A stretch of 64,000 nt of DNA, from contig OZ345361.1 in the NCBI GenBank assembly GCA_977006965.1, positions 2,852,001 to 2,916,000 of the forward strand. The letters are read 5' to 3'. Below, one piece after another: positions 49,626-60,104 of the stretch. Position 1 is the first letter of the stretch, and each line of letters opens with the position of its first letter. This stretch comes from Phymatolithon calcareum. Lineage: Eukaryota; Rhodophyta; Florideophyceae; Hapalidiales. Under the pieces are notes generated by a model, which did not search any database, was not told where the DNA came from, and saw only the letters and a program-made list of their open reading frames with translations. A program made the translations under genes and the position numbers.

Positions 49626-50320
49626 CCCTGTTAGCATTTATGGAGTACTGTACGAGCAGCAGGCAACCACAAGCATTCTCGTAGGGGTATCGTTGCTGTT
49701 TTCCTTTGCAAATTTGGCGGCGACTGGGTTCGTTTTTATTGGCCAGTCGCACTACACGTGTATCATTTGCAAAGTGGCGAATTTTTGGAAGCTGCGCCTT
49801 TGCCAGATCACCAGTTTGGAAATCTGGCGAGTGGTGAATTCCTGGTTGCACCCAGTGAACCGCATTGATTAAGGCGCTGGAGCTTAGCGCTCTGTAAACA
49901 GTGAGCGCTTATTGGTTGAAGTTCTTGAATACGCACTGGCGGGTGTACACCAGTACATTAAATTCACTAATTTTGCTGATACGTGAATTCCCTTATAATT
50001 TTGTCTGCAGAAACGACTATCGATTTTTATTTATTTTTTTGATGCGTTAAAATTCTGCTTTCCTCCCACTTTCCCCAGCTTGCACCTATCATACTGTACA
50101 TACAAGTCTAGGTCCCTGTTGTACGGTGATATGATATTGCACTCAAGATACCGATGCCGCCACACGGAGATGCTCAATCCCACCAAGACTGATTCTTGAG
50201 GACACTCGTGCTCACGTCGTCCGATCTCGCCTGAGGAGCTTTGCAAAGCACGCCACACAAGGTGGTAAGGTGTGAGCTTTGCTATAGGACTGTGCCTGAA
50301 CGTCCATTCCCATTGCCGGA
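49626..50320. promoter_or_regulatory. Upstream region of the NB-ARC-WD40 gene
   Basis: No gene is seen. TACTGTA sites occur at 49646-49653 and 50091-50100, and an AT-rich stretch at 50020-50045. Any promoter function is unproven. Confidence 0.3.
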
Positions 50321-53300
50321 ATGGCTGAACCCGGCCTTGTGTTCGGAGTTGTGGGCATGATCAATCAGTTGGCACAGAGATTGTCCAACCTAAAGATTCG
50401 CTGCGAAGACTTCGGGTCACTGCCCGACAACTGGATTTCTTCAATCAAGTCCTTCGAAGACTGCAAAAGAAGTGTTAGAAGTATCGAAGCAACGCTTGTG
50501 GACGAGAAGGAGTCTATTGGGGAACATGCGATAAGCACATTTCGCGGCATTCTCGAGCAAGTTAAGGAATCCCTGACAAGGGCAGGGACCATCTTGGAGA
50601 GCCTGGAGGAAGAGTTTACAAGAGAGAGCTCTTCCGCAAATGCGGGTGGGAGCTCTCATGTAGTCGGTAACCCGTCGAAACGAAGACGTCATTCATTGCA
50701 AAGCAGGAATCGAATTGTTGACGATCGTCAAGTGAAGGAGGGCAAGCTATTCGCTAGGGTAAACAAGGTGAAAACAGCGCTTGAAGAACTTGACGCGATA
50801 TGGAAGGAGGCTCAACCCGCGATTGAACGTGTATCAATAGCTCTCGTTACCCCTTCCATGATAAGGAATGAGAAGATTGGATGTGACGAATACATTGCGC
50901 ATTTTGATGAGCCCCCGCTTCCAAAGAATGTGGTTCTAAACTTCAGTGGTAATACGATGGAGGCAATATTGAAGCGTGCAGTGTTGTCGGGGTCTGCGGG
51001 TGAAAGGGTGACGGCTGCTGTTGGTGTAAGTCTGGTTGGGGCAGTGGGAATGGGTGGAGTGGGGAAAACTGTTGCTCTTCAAGGCCTTTGCTATGAATCG
51101 GAAATACGGGACAAGTACTTGGACGGTGTGTTCTTCGTCACTCTTGGACAGGACGCTGGTGAAGAGGATGTGATTGAAAGTGTTGCACACTTTGTTGAAA
51201 GCTCGGGCGGGAAGTCTCTTGCGAGGGAGATCACAAAGAAGAGAAGTGCAGAATCAGCTGCTAAACAAGCGTCTCTGTGGTTCAAAGGTAGGTGTACCCT
51301 GTTCGTATGCGATGATATCTGGTCTTTCGACGGACACCCAATTGGTTATCTAAGTTCACTTAAGCTGTTGCTTTGCAACTCACGATCAAGTGCGATGGTG
51401 ATATCGACACGGGAGAAGTTCATCTCGCAACAGTTCCGACCGGTGAAGTTCAGTCCGCGCGAAGTTCGTGGGCAGCTGGCTTTGAGCATTCTCACCAAGT
51501 ATGCTGGGATCAAAAGTGAATCTCTTGACGCATCAAGCGACGCTTGGGCAGCATTTCCAGACATCTTGGATGTGTGCGGCGGACTGCCGGTGGCATTAAG
51601 TGCTGCTGGGACCAATCTACGCAACGTAATCGAAGAAAACAATGACAGTATTGGTGAGTCGGTAGTAATCTATGCGCATGAACTGAAAGAAAACATGTAC
51701 CTGGGACTGAGAGCTGTGGTTGAGACGAGTTTGCGGCATTGCGAGAAGTGGGCACGTGGCACAGAAGGTCGGAGGAAAGTTGGATGCGTGAGAGAGAAGT
51801 TTGAAGCGTTGAGTGTTCTACGCAAGCAGGGTTGGATTCCTCGGACATGCCTGGAACGTCTGTGGGGGACGAACGAGCGAGCGACTAAGCAACTAATGTC
51901 TAAACTTGCAGATATGCACCTAGTTTTGCGGCGGTGGAAGGCAACACCAGGGGGAAAGGTTGAGGCACTGGCACTGCATGATCTGGTGCTTGAAGAAGCC
52001 AAGACACTATCTATGGAAAACAATCGTACTTCTCTTTGGCATGCTCGGTTCCTTGAGAGATACATGCGGAGAGCGGCTGGTAACGTGGTGGAGTCAAACA
52101 GGTATAATTGCCGCGAGTGGTGGGATTGTGAAAAAGTACCGGAGGATGGGTACATTGAAAAGAACCTCGCTCGGCACTTGGCCATGAGCAAAGGATGTGA
52201 GCTGGAATGGTTGTTGTCGGATGTGCGATGGTCGATGAGGCGAATGAAGGTTGGAGGAATAGTGGCTCTGCGGAACGATTTTCAGGAATTATGGGATGGT
52301 AGCGGGAGAGTTATTGGGGCTGAGGCAGTGCTGAGTGCCGTCGAAGAAAGCTGGGTGAACATGAACAAGAGTATACACGCAATTCCGTTTGAAATGTATG
52401 GTCGGTTGCAATCCGAGCGTGCATCGTCCGAGTTTGTGCATCGCTTCCTGTCAAGTGTGTCGATGCATGTTCCGAAGCCTCACTATGTGCCGAAGCACGA
52501 GGTGCGATGGAGGGAGGATGCCGGACAACTCTTTCGTATCGACTTTGAGGAGAAGGTTAATGCCCTGTGTTTGAGCGAAGAAGGAAATATAATTGCAGTG
52601 GCGCAAGGAGAGGAAATCCATGTTTTCGATTTGCAAGCTATGTGTACTGTGCAGACACTGAAGGGTCATGACGGAAGAATCAGCAGTGTTGCAATGAGCG
52701 GGGACGGAAGTCGAATTGTTTCTGGATCCGAGGACAAAACCGTTCGTGTATGGGATGGAGAGAGCGGAGAATGCGTGGTGGGACCACTCCGTGGACACGA
52801 GGATGCTCTGTGGTGCGTTGCAATGAACGGGGACGGAAGTCGAATTGTTTCTGGATCCGGGGACGGAACCGTTCGTGTATGGGATGGAGAGAGCGGAGAA
52901 TGCGTGGTGGGACCATTCTGTGGACACGAGGATGGTGTGTTGTGCGTTGCAATGAACGGGGACGGAAGTCGAATTGTTTCTGGATCTTGGGACGGAACCG
53001 TTCGTGTATGGGATGCGGAGAGCGGAGAATGCGTGGTGGGACCACTCCGTGGACACGAGCGTGATGTGCGGTGCGTTGCAATGAACGGGGACGGAAGTCG
53101 AATTGTTTCTGGATCTGGGGACGGAACCGTTCGTGTATGGGATGGGGAGAGCGGAGAATGCGTGGTGGGACCATTCCGTGGACACAAGGGTGGTGTATGG
53201 TGCGTTGCAATGAACGGGGACGGAAGTCGAATTGTTTCTGGGTCTGGGGACGAAACCGTTCGTGTATGGGATGGGGAGAGCGGAGAATGCGTGGTGGGAC

Positions 53301-54256
53301 CACTCCGTGGACACGAGGATGCTGTGGAGTGCGTTGCAATGAACGGGGACGGAAGTCGAATTGTTTCTGGATCCGGGGACGGAACCGTTCGTGTATGGGA
53401 TGGGGAGAGCGGACAATGCGTGGTGGCACCACTTCGTGGACACGAGCGTGATGTGGAGTGCGTTGCAATGAACGGGGACGGAAGTCGAATTGTTTCTGGA
53501 TCTGGGGACGGAACCGTTCGTGTATGGGATGGGGAGATCGGGGAATGCGTGGTGGGACCACTCCGTGGACACGAGGATGGTGTGCGGTGCGTTGCAATGA
53601 ACGGGGACGGAAGTCGAATTGTTTCTGGATCTTGGGACGGAACCGTTCGTGTATGGGATGGGGAGAGCGGAGAATGCGTGGTGGGACCACTCCGTGGACA
53701 CGAGGATGCTGTGGAGTGCGTTGCAATGAACGGGGACGGAAGTCGAATTGTTTCTGGATCTTTGGACAAAACCGTTCGTGTATGGGATGGGGAGAGCGGA
53801 GAATGCGTGGTGGGACCACTCCGTGGACACGAGGATGTTGTGGAGTGCGTTGCAATGAACGGGGACGGAAGTCGAATTGTTTCTGGATCTGGGGACGGAA
53901 CCGTTCGTGTATGGGATGGGGAGGGCGGGGAATGCGTGCCAGGCAATCACGGTGGTGTGCGCTTTGCAGGACGGATTAGAAGCCTTGAATTCGATACTGG
54001 CAGTGATTTGTGTGTTGTACATACGTCAGATGAGGTTTTTCTTTTGGACGCCGGCACTGGAACCAAGATGGAACATCCTGGATACATGATACACGGAAGC
54101 AGCGGCAGGATATACGCAACAGGACAGAACGCGAAGACAGTTCAAGTCGCCACCATGCCATTTGAGTGTGTCACATTTTGCTACAATAAGCTGCATTCAA
54201 TAGCTGCAGCTGGACTCAGCGATGGTCAAGTTGTCATAGGAGAGGTCTTATTTTAA
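50321..54256 (+). CDS. NB-ARC STAND ATPase with WD40 repeats (NLR-type)
   Basis: 1311 residues, one intact intronless frame from ATG. Residues 1-180 form a helical N-terminal region starting AEPGLVFGVVGMINQLAQRL, similar in pattern to HeLo/four-helix-bundle domains of fungal NLRs, with a basic KRRRHSLQSR segment. The NB-ARC follows: P-loop GMGGVGKT (243-250), Walker B LFVCDDIW with Asp331-Asp332, sensor-like VISTREKF and GLPVAL (421-426). A winged-helix and linker region precede the WD40 domain (about 745-1311). Its ten central repeats are nearly identical at 43 residues each. Such STAND proteins bind ligand with the repeats, oligomerise on ATP binding and signal through the N-terminus, in pathogen response or self/non-self recognition. 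That role is inferred from architecture. There are no breaks, so it is probably functional. Confidence 0.88.
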   Translation: MAEPGLVFGVVGMINQLAQRLSNLKIRCEDFGSLPDNWISSIKSFEDCKRSVRSIEATLVDEKESIGEHAISTFRGILEQVKESLTRAGTILESLEEEFTRESSSANAGGSSHVVGNPSKRRRHSLQSRNRIVDDRQVKEGKLFARVNKVKTALEELDAIWKEAQPAIERVSIALVTPSMIRNEKIGCDEYIAHFDEPPLPKNVVLNFSGNTMEAILKRAVLSGSAGERVTAAVGVSLVGAVGMGGVGKTVALQGLCYESEIRDKYLDGVFFVTLGQDAGEEDVIESVAHFVESSGGKSLAREITKKRSAESAAKQASLWFKGRCTLFVCDDIWSFDGHPIGYLSSLKLLLCNSRSSAMVISTREKFISQQFRPVKFSPREVRGQLALSILTKYAGIKSESLDASSDAWAAFPDILDVCGGLPVALSAAGTNLRNVIEENNDSIGESVVIYAHELKENMYLGLRAVVETSLRHCEKWARGTEGRRKVGCVREKFEALSVLRKQGWIPRTCLERLWGTNERATKQLMSKLADMHLVLRRWKATPGGKVEALALHDLVLEEAKTLSMENNRTSLWHARFLERYMRRAAGNVVESNRYNCREWWDCEKVPEDGYIEKNLARHLAMSKGCELEWLLSDVRWSMRRMKVGGIVALRNDFQELWDGSGRVIGAEAVLSAVEESWVNMNKSIHAIPFEMYGRLQSERASSEFVHRFLSSVSMHVPKPHYVPKHEVRWREDAGQLFRIDFEEKVNALCLSEEGNIIAVAQGEEIHVFDLQAMCTVQTLKGHDGRISSVAMSGDGSRIVSGSEDKTVRVWDGESGECVVGPLRGHEDALWCVAMNGDGSRIVSGSGDGTVRVWDGESGECVVGPFCGHEDGVLCVAMNGDGSRIVSGSWDGTVRVWDAESGECVVGPLRGHERDVRCVAMNGDGSRIVSGSGDGTVRVWDGESGECVVGPFRGHKGGVWCVAMNGDGSRIVSGSGDETVRVWDGESGECVVGPLRGHEDAVECVAMNGDGSRIVSGSGDGTVRVWDGESGQCVVAPLRGHERDVECVAMNGDGSRIVSGSGDGTVRVWDGEIGECVVGPLRGHEDGVRCVAMNGDGSRIVSGSWDGTVRVWDGESGECVVGPLRGHEDAVECVAMNGDGSRIVSGSLDKTVRVWDGESGECVVGPLRGHEDVVECVAMNGDGSRIVSGSGDGTVRVWDGEGGECVPGNHGGVRFAGRIRSLEFDTGSDLCVVHTSDEVFLLDAGTGTKMEHPGYMIHGSSGRIYATGQNAKTVQVATMPFECVTFCYNKLHSIAAAGLSDGQVVIGEVLF
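52691..53980 (+). repeat. Ten 129-bp coding tandem repeats (WD40 blades)
   Basis: Units start at 52691, 52820, 52949, 53078, 53207, 53336, 53465, 53594, 53723 and 53852, with exact 129-bp spacing. Each encodes AMNGDGSRIVSGS-x-D-x-T then VRVWDGESGECVVGP. Changes cluster at a few codons: the residue after SGS (E,G,W,G,G,G,G,W,L,G), the x in D-x-T (K,G,G,G,E,G,G,G,K,G), L/F and R/C before GH, and four positions after GH. The rest is almost invariant at DNA level, a sign of recent homogenisation. Confidence 0.93.
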
Positions 54257-54736
54257 GGAGATTGTTAAATTTTCCATGCTCATAGTGGGATAACTTGCTT
54301 TCGGCTTTTCTCCAGCCTCTGCCCATGATCGCGACACACCAAGTAGCGCACGCTCGCGTATCACCGAAGTTGCTGGCAAATGCGCCCATATCCCGCTGCG
54401 ATCCGCAGTACGACAGCATGCGTCACAAATGCACGTTCGCCGGTGTCGATGAATTCGCCCCCTGTATGAGTAGTTTTCGTCTTCTTTCTTTATTGTACTT
54501 TTCACGCTCCATCATGATCGTGCCCTCTCTTGTGTTTAACTACAGTAGCGACTAATCCGTATATTGTTCAGTTCGAGCCAGTTTGTTGACTCGAACTAGA
54601 TCATTTTCAGGCAGCTCGCGAAGCGATCGCCCCGACTCGTTCTGGGGCACAAGCACGCGAGATGGATAGGGAGTGTTTCAAAGATATCTCTGTATATCAG
54701 GACCGGGCTTCAACATGAAAGAGAGGGAGCCGATCG
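54257..54736. other. Intergenic; nothing recognised
   Basis: Short frames only. It lies between convergent 3' ends of the NLR (plus) and the small minus-strand gene. Confidence 0.4.
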
Positions 54737-55069
54737 TCAAGATGGATTGGGAACAGGGGGAAATAATCGATTGTAAAAATATTCCACCACGCAGGCTGTT
54801 GACATCAGCGAGCCGAGCAACCCTTGTGAAAACAGGTCTGGGAGTATCGTGCTGTGCAGTGCGGCAGTCTCGTCCATGGACTGGACATGAAGCGCAATTC
54901 TCGAATTGGCGAAAGAGCGATCGCTATCACCAAGTAGCTCTTCGCCTTCCGTCCATGCTGTTGCTGTACCTGCTGCACGCACGCCTGACGGCGATGTCGA
55001 TGAGAAGTCCGACGCAGCGCGGCGAAACAGAACGGGCGCTAATCGAGACACACCTCGCACGCTGAACAT
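54737..55069 (-). CDS. Small putative mitochondrial protein
   Basis: 110 residues from ATG 55069. The N-terminus MFSVRGVSRLAPVLFRRAAS is a textbook amphipathic Arg/Ser-rich presequence. The C-terminal 45 residues contain a hydrophobic segment (LFSQGLLGSLMSTACVVEYF) followed by YNRLFPPVPNPS. The organisation recalls small inner-membrane subunits of respiratory complexes, but I cannot assign one. The opposite-strand frame of similar length lacks such features and is treated as a shadow. Confidence 0.5.
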   Translation of the reverse strand: MFSVRGVSRLAPVLFRRAASDFSSTSPSGVRAAGTATAWTEGEELLGDSDRSFANSRIALHVQSMDETAALHSTILPDLFSQGLLGSLMSTACVVEYFYNRLFPPVPNPS

Positions 55070-55403
55070 GGTGATGCATACGCTTCTTATGGCATGAGGC
55101 CGAGCAGCTTAACCATAGAAGGTCTTCCATTCCCTCCATCGAACACTCTGATCCGAGTGGAATGAAAGATGCCTTAGGAGCTTTGGTCATATTTCGGAAT
55201 ATCGTATATTTTCTACCCAATGAAAATTATTCTCCGATCTGATGAGATTTTATCTCAGTATGCCATTGGTCAAAAATTACAACGTCGCGTTCCATTGGCC
55301 GAGAACGCGAACAGTCCCGTGATTAAAGATACAAGCCGCCAAAAGGCAGCTTCCGTTCGTCTCTCGATCGCCATCAACCAGTCGAAGATTCCAGCGAGAT
55401 TTG

Positions 55404-56809
55404 TTAAAGCCCCGCCGCTTTGTTCGCCCCCGTCAAAGCTTCCGTCCACCTTTTTTCAAAACTTCTCTGCCAGCTGCTGACACGCACCGGCGCGGGAGCC
55501 ACGATCTGATCGGCCCAAGTCACAGAGCGCGTTCTACGCGGCAGTGTCGCATCATCATCATTGAACAACCCTGAAGGAACGACAAGCGTGAATTCATCAT
55601 CCACTTTCCCGCTTCGCACGAAACCTGCAAAACAGATGACCCCTCATTATGTGCCGACGCATGAAGGCCGAGCGCTCGAGCACAGCGGGTGGCACCCAGC
55701 CATACCACTGGCAAATTTGGCGGGGCGCGCGCGGAAAGTACGGCTACCACTTCGGCATCCTCTGTGGCCAGAACAACGACATTTGCACTGACAGTGACAG
55801 CAACAGCGGCAGCGGCGAGAGCGTTCACATCTGCACGTCCGCCCAGTGCGTCGCGGTTGCCCGCGCATACACGTAGCGCTAGCGGGCTCCCCGTGCCACC
55901 CGGGGCCATCTTGAGCGGCAGTGCGGTGCGTGAGACGCGCACTTCGCCAACGCTGATCGATGCGAGGCCGGTGGACAGCGTGCCGGATGCGCATAAACCG
56001 GCGGTGACGAGCGGAAGTCGCTGAGTGGAGGAGTCGGAGGTGGCGGCGGGGACGGGTGCGCGTATGAGTTGCGGTCCGATGCGCAGGAATTGGAAGACGA
56101 GGGCACCGTTTGCACGACAGGAGTCGGGACACATTAACGCGACTTTCACGGTGCCTGTGGAAGGTTTGAAGATGGCGGGCGGGACGGCGGCAATGGTGAC
56201 AATTTCTCCGAGAGCGGGGTCAAACATTTCGATGGAGAGGGCACCCGTAAGTTCCGGTGACTTCGATGTGGCAGTTGAGACGGATGTGGGGAGGACAATG
56301 ATGCATGGGGTTGAGCAGAGATGGGCGACATTTATGGACGGAGAGCCGGAGACATGGATTTGAATGTCTGCGGCGGCACGCATGGATGGATGTCTGTTGA
56401 GAAAGGACGATGTGAATGTAGTTGCGGTGGATATGGCATCGAAACTGAGACGCAGAGTGTCGAGTGCCGGCTCTGGGATCATTGGATGTCGGAGTAGACG
56501 GCGGAAGTGCGATTGGGAGAATGCGTTTCGAAACTGCTCTTTCGCAGTATTACTTGCTAAGCGACCTGCAAGTTGTCGTCGAGAATTTGTGAGACCGGCC
56601 CAGCGTAACAGCACATGGCTTATCATCTCTTTTGCTCCAGATCTCTGCCCGTCGGAAGAATATGTGACGCTTGCCAGGAAAGTGCGATCGAATAGGCCAG
56701 AAGTAAGGAAGGAACCATCACGCGGGCACACGGGCTCCTCTTCACTATGGATTGAAACGCTCACAGTCGTCATCTGGGCTCTTCGATAATTGTCTCCGGT
56801 TCTAGACAT
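55404..56809 (-). CDS. Hypothetical protein, probably with one 3' intron
   Basis: From ATG 56809 (or Met13 at 56773) a 429-codon frame runs to 55520, but its last 40 codons (ending GCSMMMMRHCRVERAL) look non-coding. An overlapping frame to the stop at 55404 reads FVRSGKVDDEFTLVVPSGLF, DDDATLPRRTRSVTWADQI and a clean end. A splice joining them is plausible: donor GTGCCA about 75 nt upstream of the acceptor TTTTGCAG near 55625. The body has alternating beta-type hydrophobic stretches (ADIQIHVSGSPSINVAHLC, LSIEMFDPALGEIVTI). No family is recognised. Confidence 0.5.
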
Positions 56810-57804
56810 TGACCATGACGAAGATCTGGATTGTTTCTAACATTTGTCGCTTCGCGCTTGCTTTTTCGACTCCGTCATCGATTTTGTAAATCAAATCGTC
56901 TTTTGCACGCTCCATAATTGTCAAATGAATGAGTGCTTAAGAAGCTCGCCTTGCGGTGGTTGTCCCAATATTGAAGTTGAATTAGGACGCCAAGGCTTTA
57001 ACATAATAATTGCTTGAAACAATTGGACGCATTGCATTAGTATCAACATAAAGGATTAGTTTACTTGTTTTTCAAGTTGATACTTGTTGATACTAAATTT
57101 AGTGTGCGCACTACCTGTTCGCGCTCCTGAGATGTCAACAGCAGGTGGTGCCATTGCATTTGTTGCACGTTGTCATCGCATACACCTCAAATCCCGTTTT
57201 TGGTCCATCTATTAACATGCTCCCGCCCAATTGCCAACTTTGAAGGACCACATCTCACCGCACCAATATTTACGAATACTGTAGAACTGAAGATACTCAC
57301 TTTTTCTTCCTCGTTCTTGTCTTTCATTCCGTGCAAAAAAAGTCGGCACGTGGATGGAGAACAGAAAAATTGCCCTCCTTTTTTGTCCGAAAATCGATCA
57401 AAAAGGCCCTTTTATCCGCATATTCTGTGTTCAAGAAATGAATATCAAAAGTACGTGTACTTTTTTAGCAGTACTGAATCGAAAAAGCGAAGAGGATTCG
57501 TGCCCGATGCTTGGACGTACTAGAGGTAATACAACGAATCGAGAATATTTGCTAGTTGGGACTTGACGGTAACCAAAGTTGCTAAGTACGACCGTCACGT
57601 TTTCCACGAGCAGAATGCCACCGTACTGTTTTCTCAAAAAAAGGGACATTGAATGTGAATCTGGTACAAAAGCGGTACGCTGCTGCTGTCGCTTCCGTAC
57701 TCACAACGCATTTGGCTCTCCTCGACGCCAGTATCCCCATTTAGACGAGTTGAGGAGAGATCTCCTCGGTCACTTTGGTGCGTTGGTAACTTTTAAATAA
57801 AAAT
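56810..57804. other. Gene-free stretch
   Basis: AT-rich, with short frames only. No repeat or RNA gene was recognised. Confidence 0.4.
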
Positions 57805-58044
57805 CTACCTTTCTTCTTCTTCAGTCACTTTGGTCGGCGTCGCTATTCGGTTGGTGTTATGACAAGGACTGTTTCTGGAGATGTGCCCCATCCGCCTGCA
57901 TGCCGAGCAAGTGCGCGGATTGCACACTGACGGCTCGTAGCGCTTCTTGCGTTTCTTGTTCGACCTGGCTTGCACCTGCACGGGAATCGTGGCCTCTCGT
58001 ATTAGGGCATTCATATTCACTGCAATACGCACAATCACGACCAT
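57805..58044 (-). pseudogene. Zinc-knuckle C-terminus of a probable transposase
   Basis: The minus frame reads SNKKRKKRYEPS then CSACRRMGHISRNSPC, a CCHC zinc knuckle (C-x2-C-x4-H-x5-C spacing), and an acidic end. A basic stretch followed by such a knuckle near the C-terminus is common in MULE and related transposases. The rest of the gene upstream is unreadable. 58045-59810 holds several overlapping short frames on both strands that I could not assign. Confidence 0.35.
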
Positions 58045-59816
58045 ATGCTCTGTCCTCCATGCGTAGGTGTGCTCCTACTGACCGAACCAGCCAATACGCT
58101 ACGGATGGAAGGCGCCAGAAGGTGGTCCTGCCCTCCAGCTTTCCGCGCGATGATGCCGTGCACCTGTATTTGCTTGAGGTTGAGGCCGGCCTGCTGGCGC
58201 AGCAATGATTCAAGCTAACGGATGTTTCCCCGCGCCTACCATGCGAATCCATAAAGTTATGTACAGTAGTGGCGATGGCAGCAATGACGGATGACCTTAT
58301 CTGCCGCTGCTCCTTCGACTTGCGACTGGAAGAGTGCGATGTGAAGCTTGCAGTTCGTATGCCTCCGTCCTGAAGGCGCTGCGCGTTGCAGCGGAGCTGG
58401 CAAGAGTCCTTTTCAGCGTTACAACCAATGAAGATAAGCCGGGCTTTCCGCACAAGGATCCGATGCGGCTCGTCAAGAACTTGATCGTTGGAAGTTACAG
58501 CAGAGATCAAGTGGTCAAGTCTACTTCGGGACTTTTCGTTCCCACGACGGCTCCAATGCAAAGGGTAGACGTTTTAAAGAGGCTGTTGCAGGCCGCATGA
58601 GCAGGAGCGGTTGCGGCGGGTGAGGCAGCAGCTCGCGCGGAAGTACCACCAAGTCCACTACTTGTGCGCTTTGCTTGTTGTAAACTCGCTGCGTCGTGAT
58701 CACGCGCTTTTGAGAACACTGCGCAGCTTTACCCGATCGAAAGCGGACGAGTCGAGGAAGCTCCGACTTCGGCTACACTGGGGACAGTATTGTGGGCTCT
58801 CTCTGCATCGTGCTGCGCATTGATGCAGGGCGCATACCGCCGACTTGTATCTTCTCGTTGGCTTCGGCTTCGTGCGCTCAGCGTCACCACAGCACCGGAT
58901 TTTCGTGCCCGTCGTAGTGTTTCGCCATCTGCTTCTGTTGCGCCTCGAAAAACATACAAGATGACTTGCGTTGGCTACGTACCACGTTGCCATTGTAGCT
59001 GCAGCAACCATCGCCTAAGTTGCGGCCGCAGCCGGGCACCAACTGAGCTGTGTAATCGGCAGTTGGTCGGTGGACTTCTCGGTTGGCAACGGATGCCGGT
59101 TGTGGGACGCTTGTGGACATGGCCCGAGAATAAGCGGAGCTCATCACGACTGCGCGAGCTGATGTCACTCTCTGTACCGGTACAAGCCAGAGTGCGAAAG
59201 TGCGATCTTCATGTCAAGCAGCGTGACTCATTCTTGGCTGAGCAATATCGACATGCGGAAAAGTTGGAACAGAAATGTCCAGTCCCAAAAGCGTACCAAG
59301 GCGCTATTGCAGTTGATGGTGTATGCGTACATGCTGATTTCGTGTACAGTAAAATGGCCAAGATCGCGCGCAAACGCTCACTTTGAAAAGGAGGATGTAA
59401 GCGTTCTTCTCGGAGGAGAATGCATAGAGTGTCATGCACTGGGTAGCGTCAACTGCAGCCTACAGCCAGAAACACGTCAATGGAGACGACGCATCTCCTG
59501 CTCATCATCAAGGTATCGACCCAATGACTGCAGCGTAGAAAAATGAGCCTAGGCTTCGAATGAAGAAGCACAAAGGCGCTCGGCGAAGACACAAGGAGAA
59601 TGAAACGATCGCGTTCTTCGGAGAAGCAACGATTGGTCACGGCCGACGCGTGCCTTGGCCATGCATCTCACTATCCAATATCGCCGTTTGTGAAGTTCAG
59701 CAACTATACGGGCGACGCCATTCAGTTTATGTCCATAGGAACGAGTCGCTTTAATGCAGCCCAATCTTCTTGTTGCAATACTCAATCTCGTGCATTCTCG
59801 ATCGTACTGTATACTG
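58045..59816. other. Unclassified, probably transposon-derived
   Basis: Competing frames exist (58790-59386 plus, 57857-58561 minus). None shows a conserved motif, and stops alternate in a way that suggests a decayed element. Confidence 0.3.
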
Positions 59817-60104
59817 TACACCCAGTTATTGCATTTAGTGTAACCAAAAAATTAGTGTAATATTGAAAATAGTGTATGTTACACTATTTCATGTGAGACG
59901 AGAAATTTGGTGACGATCAGTTTATGATAATGACTTACATTTTGGCGGTAAAACTTTACGCGTGTAAGTAGTGCTGTCTATTCAACTTGTACATTTCACG
60001 TGGATACCGACATCGTATATCCATGACGATTCCACACAGTCCAGATCGACGCTTGCACCGCTCGCACGATCAAACTTTCAGTGGTTCGCGAAGGCTTTGA
60101 TGCA

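Noticed and set aside
52451-54022. Very long antisense frames (523, 426 and 391 codons) opposite the WD40 region
   Set aside because: They are produced by ten identical 129-bp (43-codon) units: one stop-free unit in a frame gives a long open frame. Their translations are simple repeats with no domain.
54673-55065. 130-codon plus-strand frame overlapping the small mitochondrial protein
   Set aside because: No motif or plausible start context. The minus strand has a clear presequence and membrane segment.
58790-59386. 198-codon plus-strand frame as a gene
   Set aside because: No conserved motif, irregular composition and overlapping equal-quality frames on the other strand; left as unclassified transposon-like DNA.
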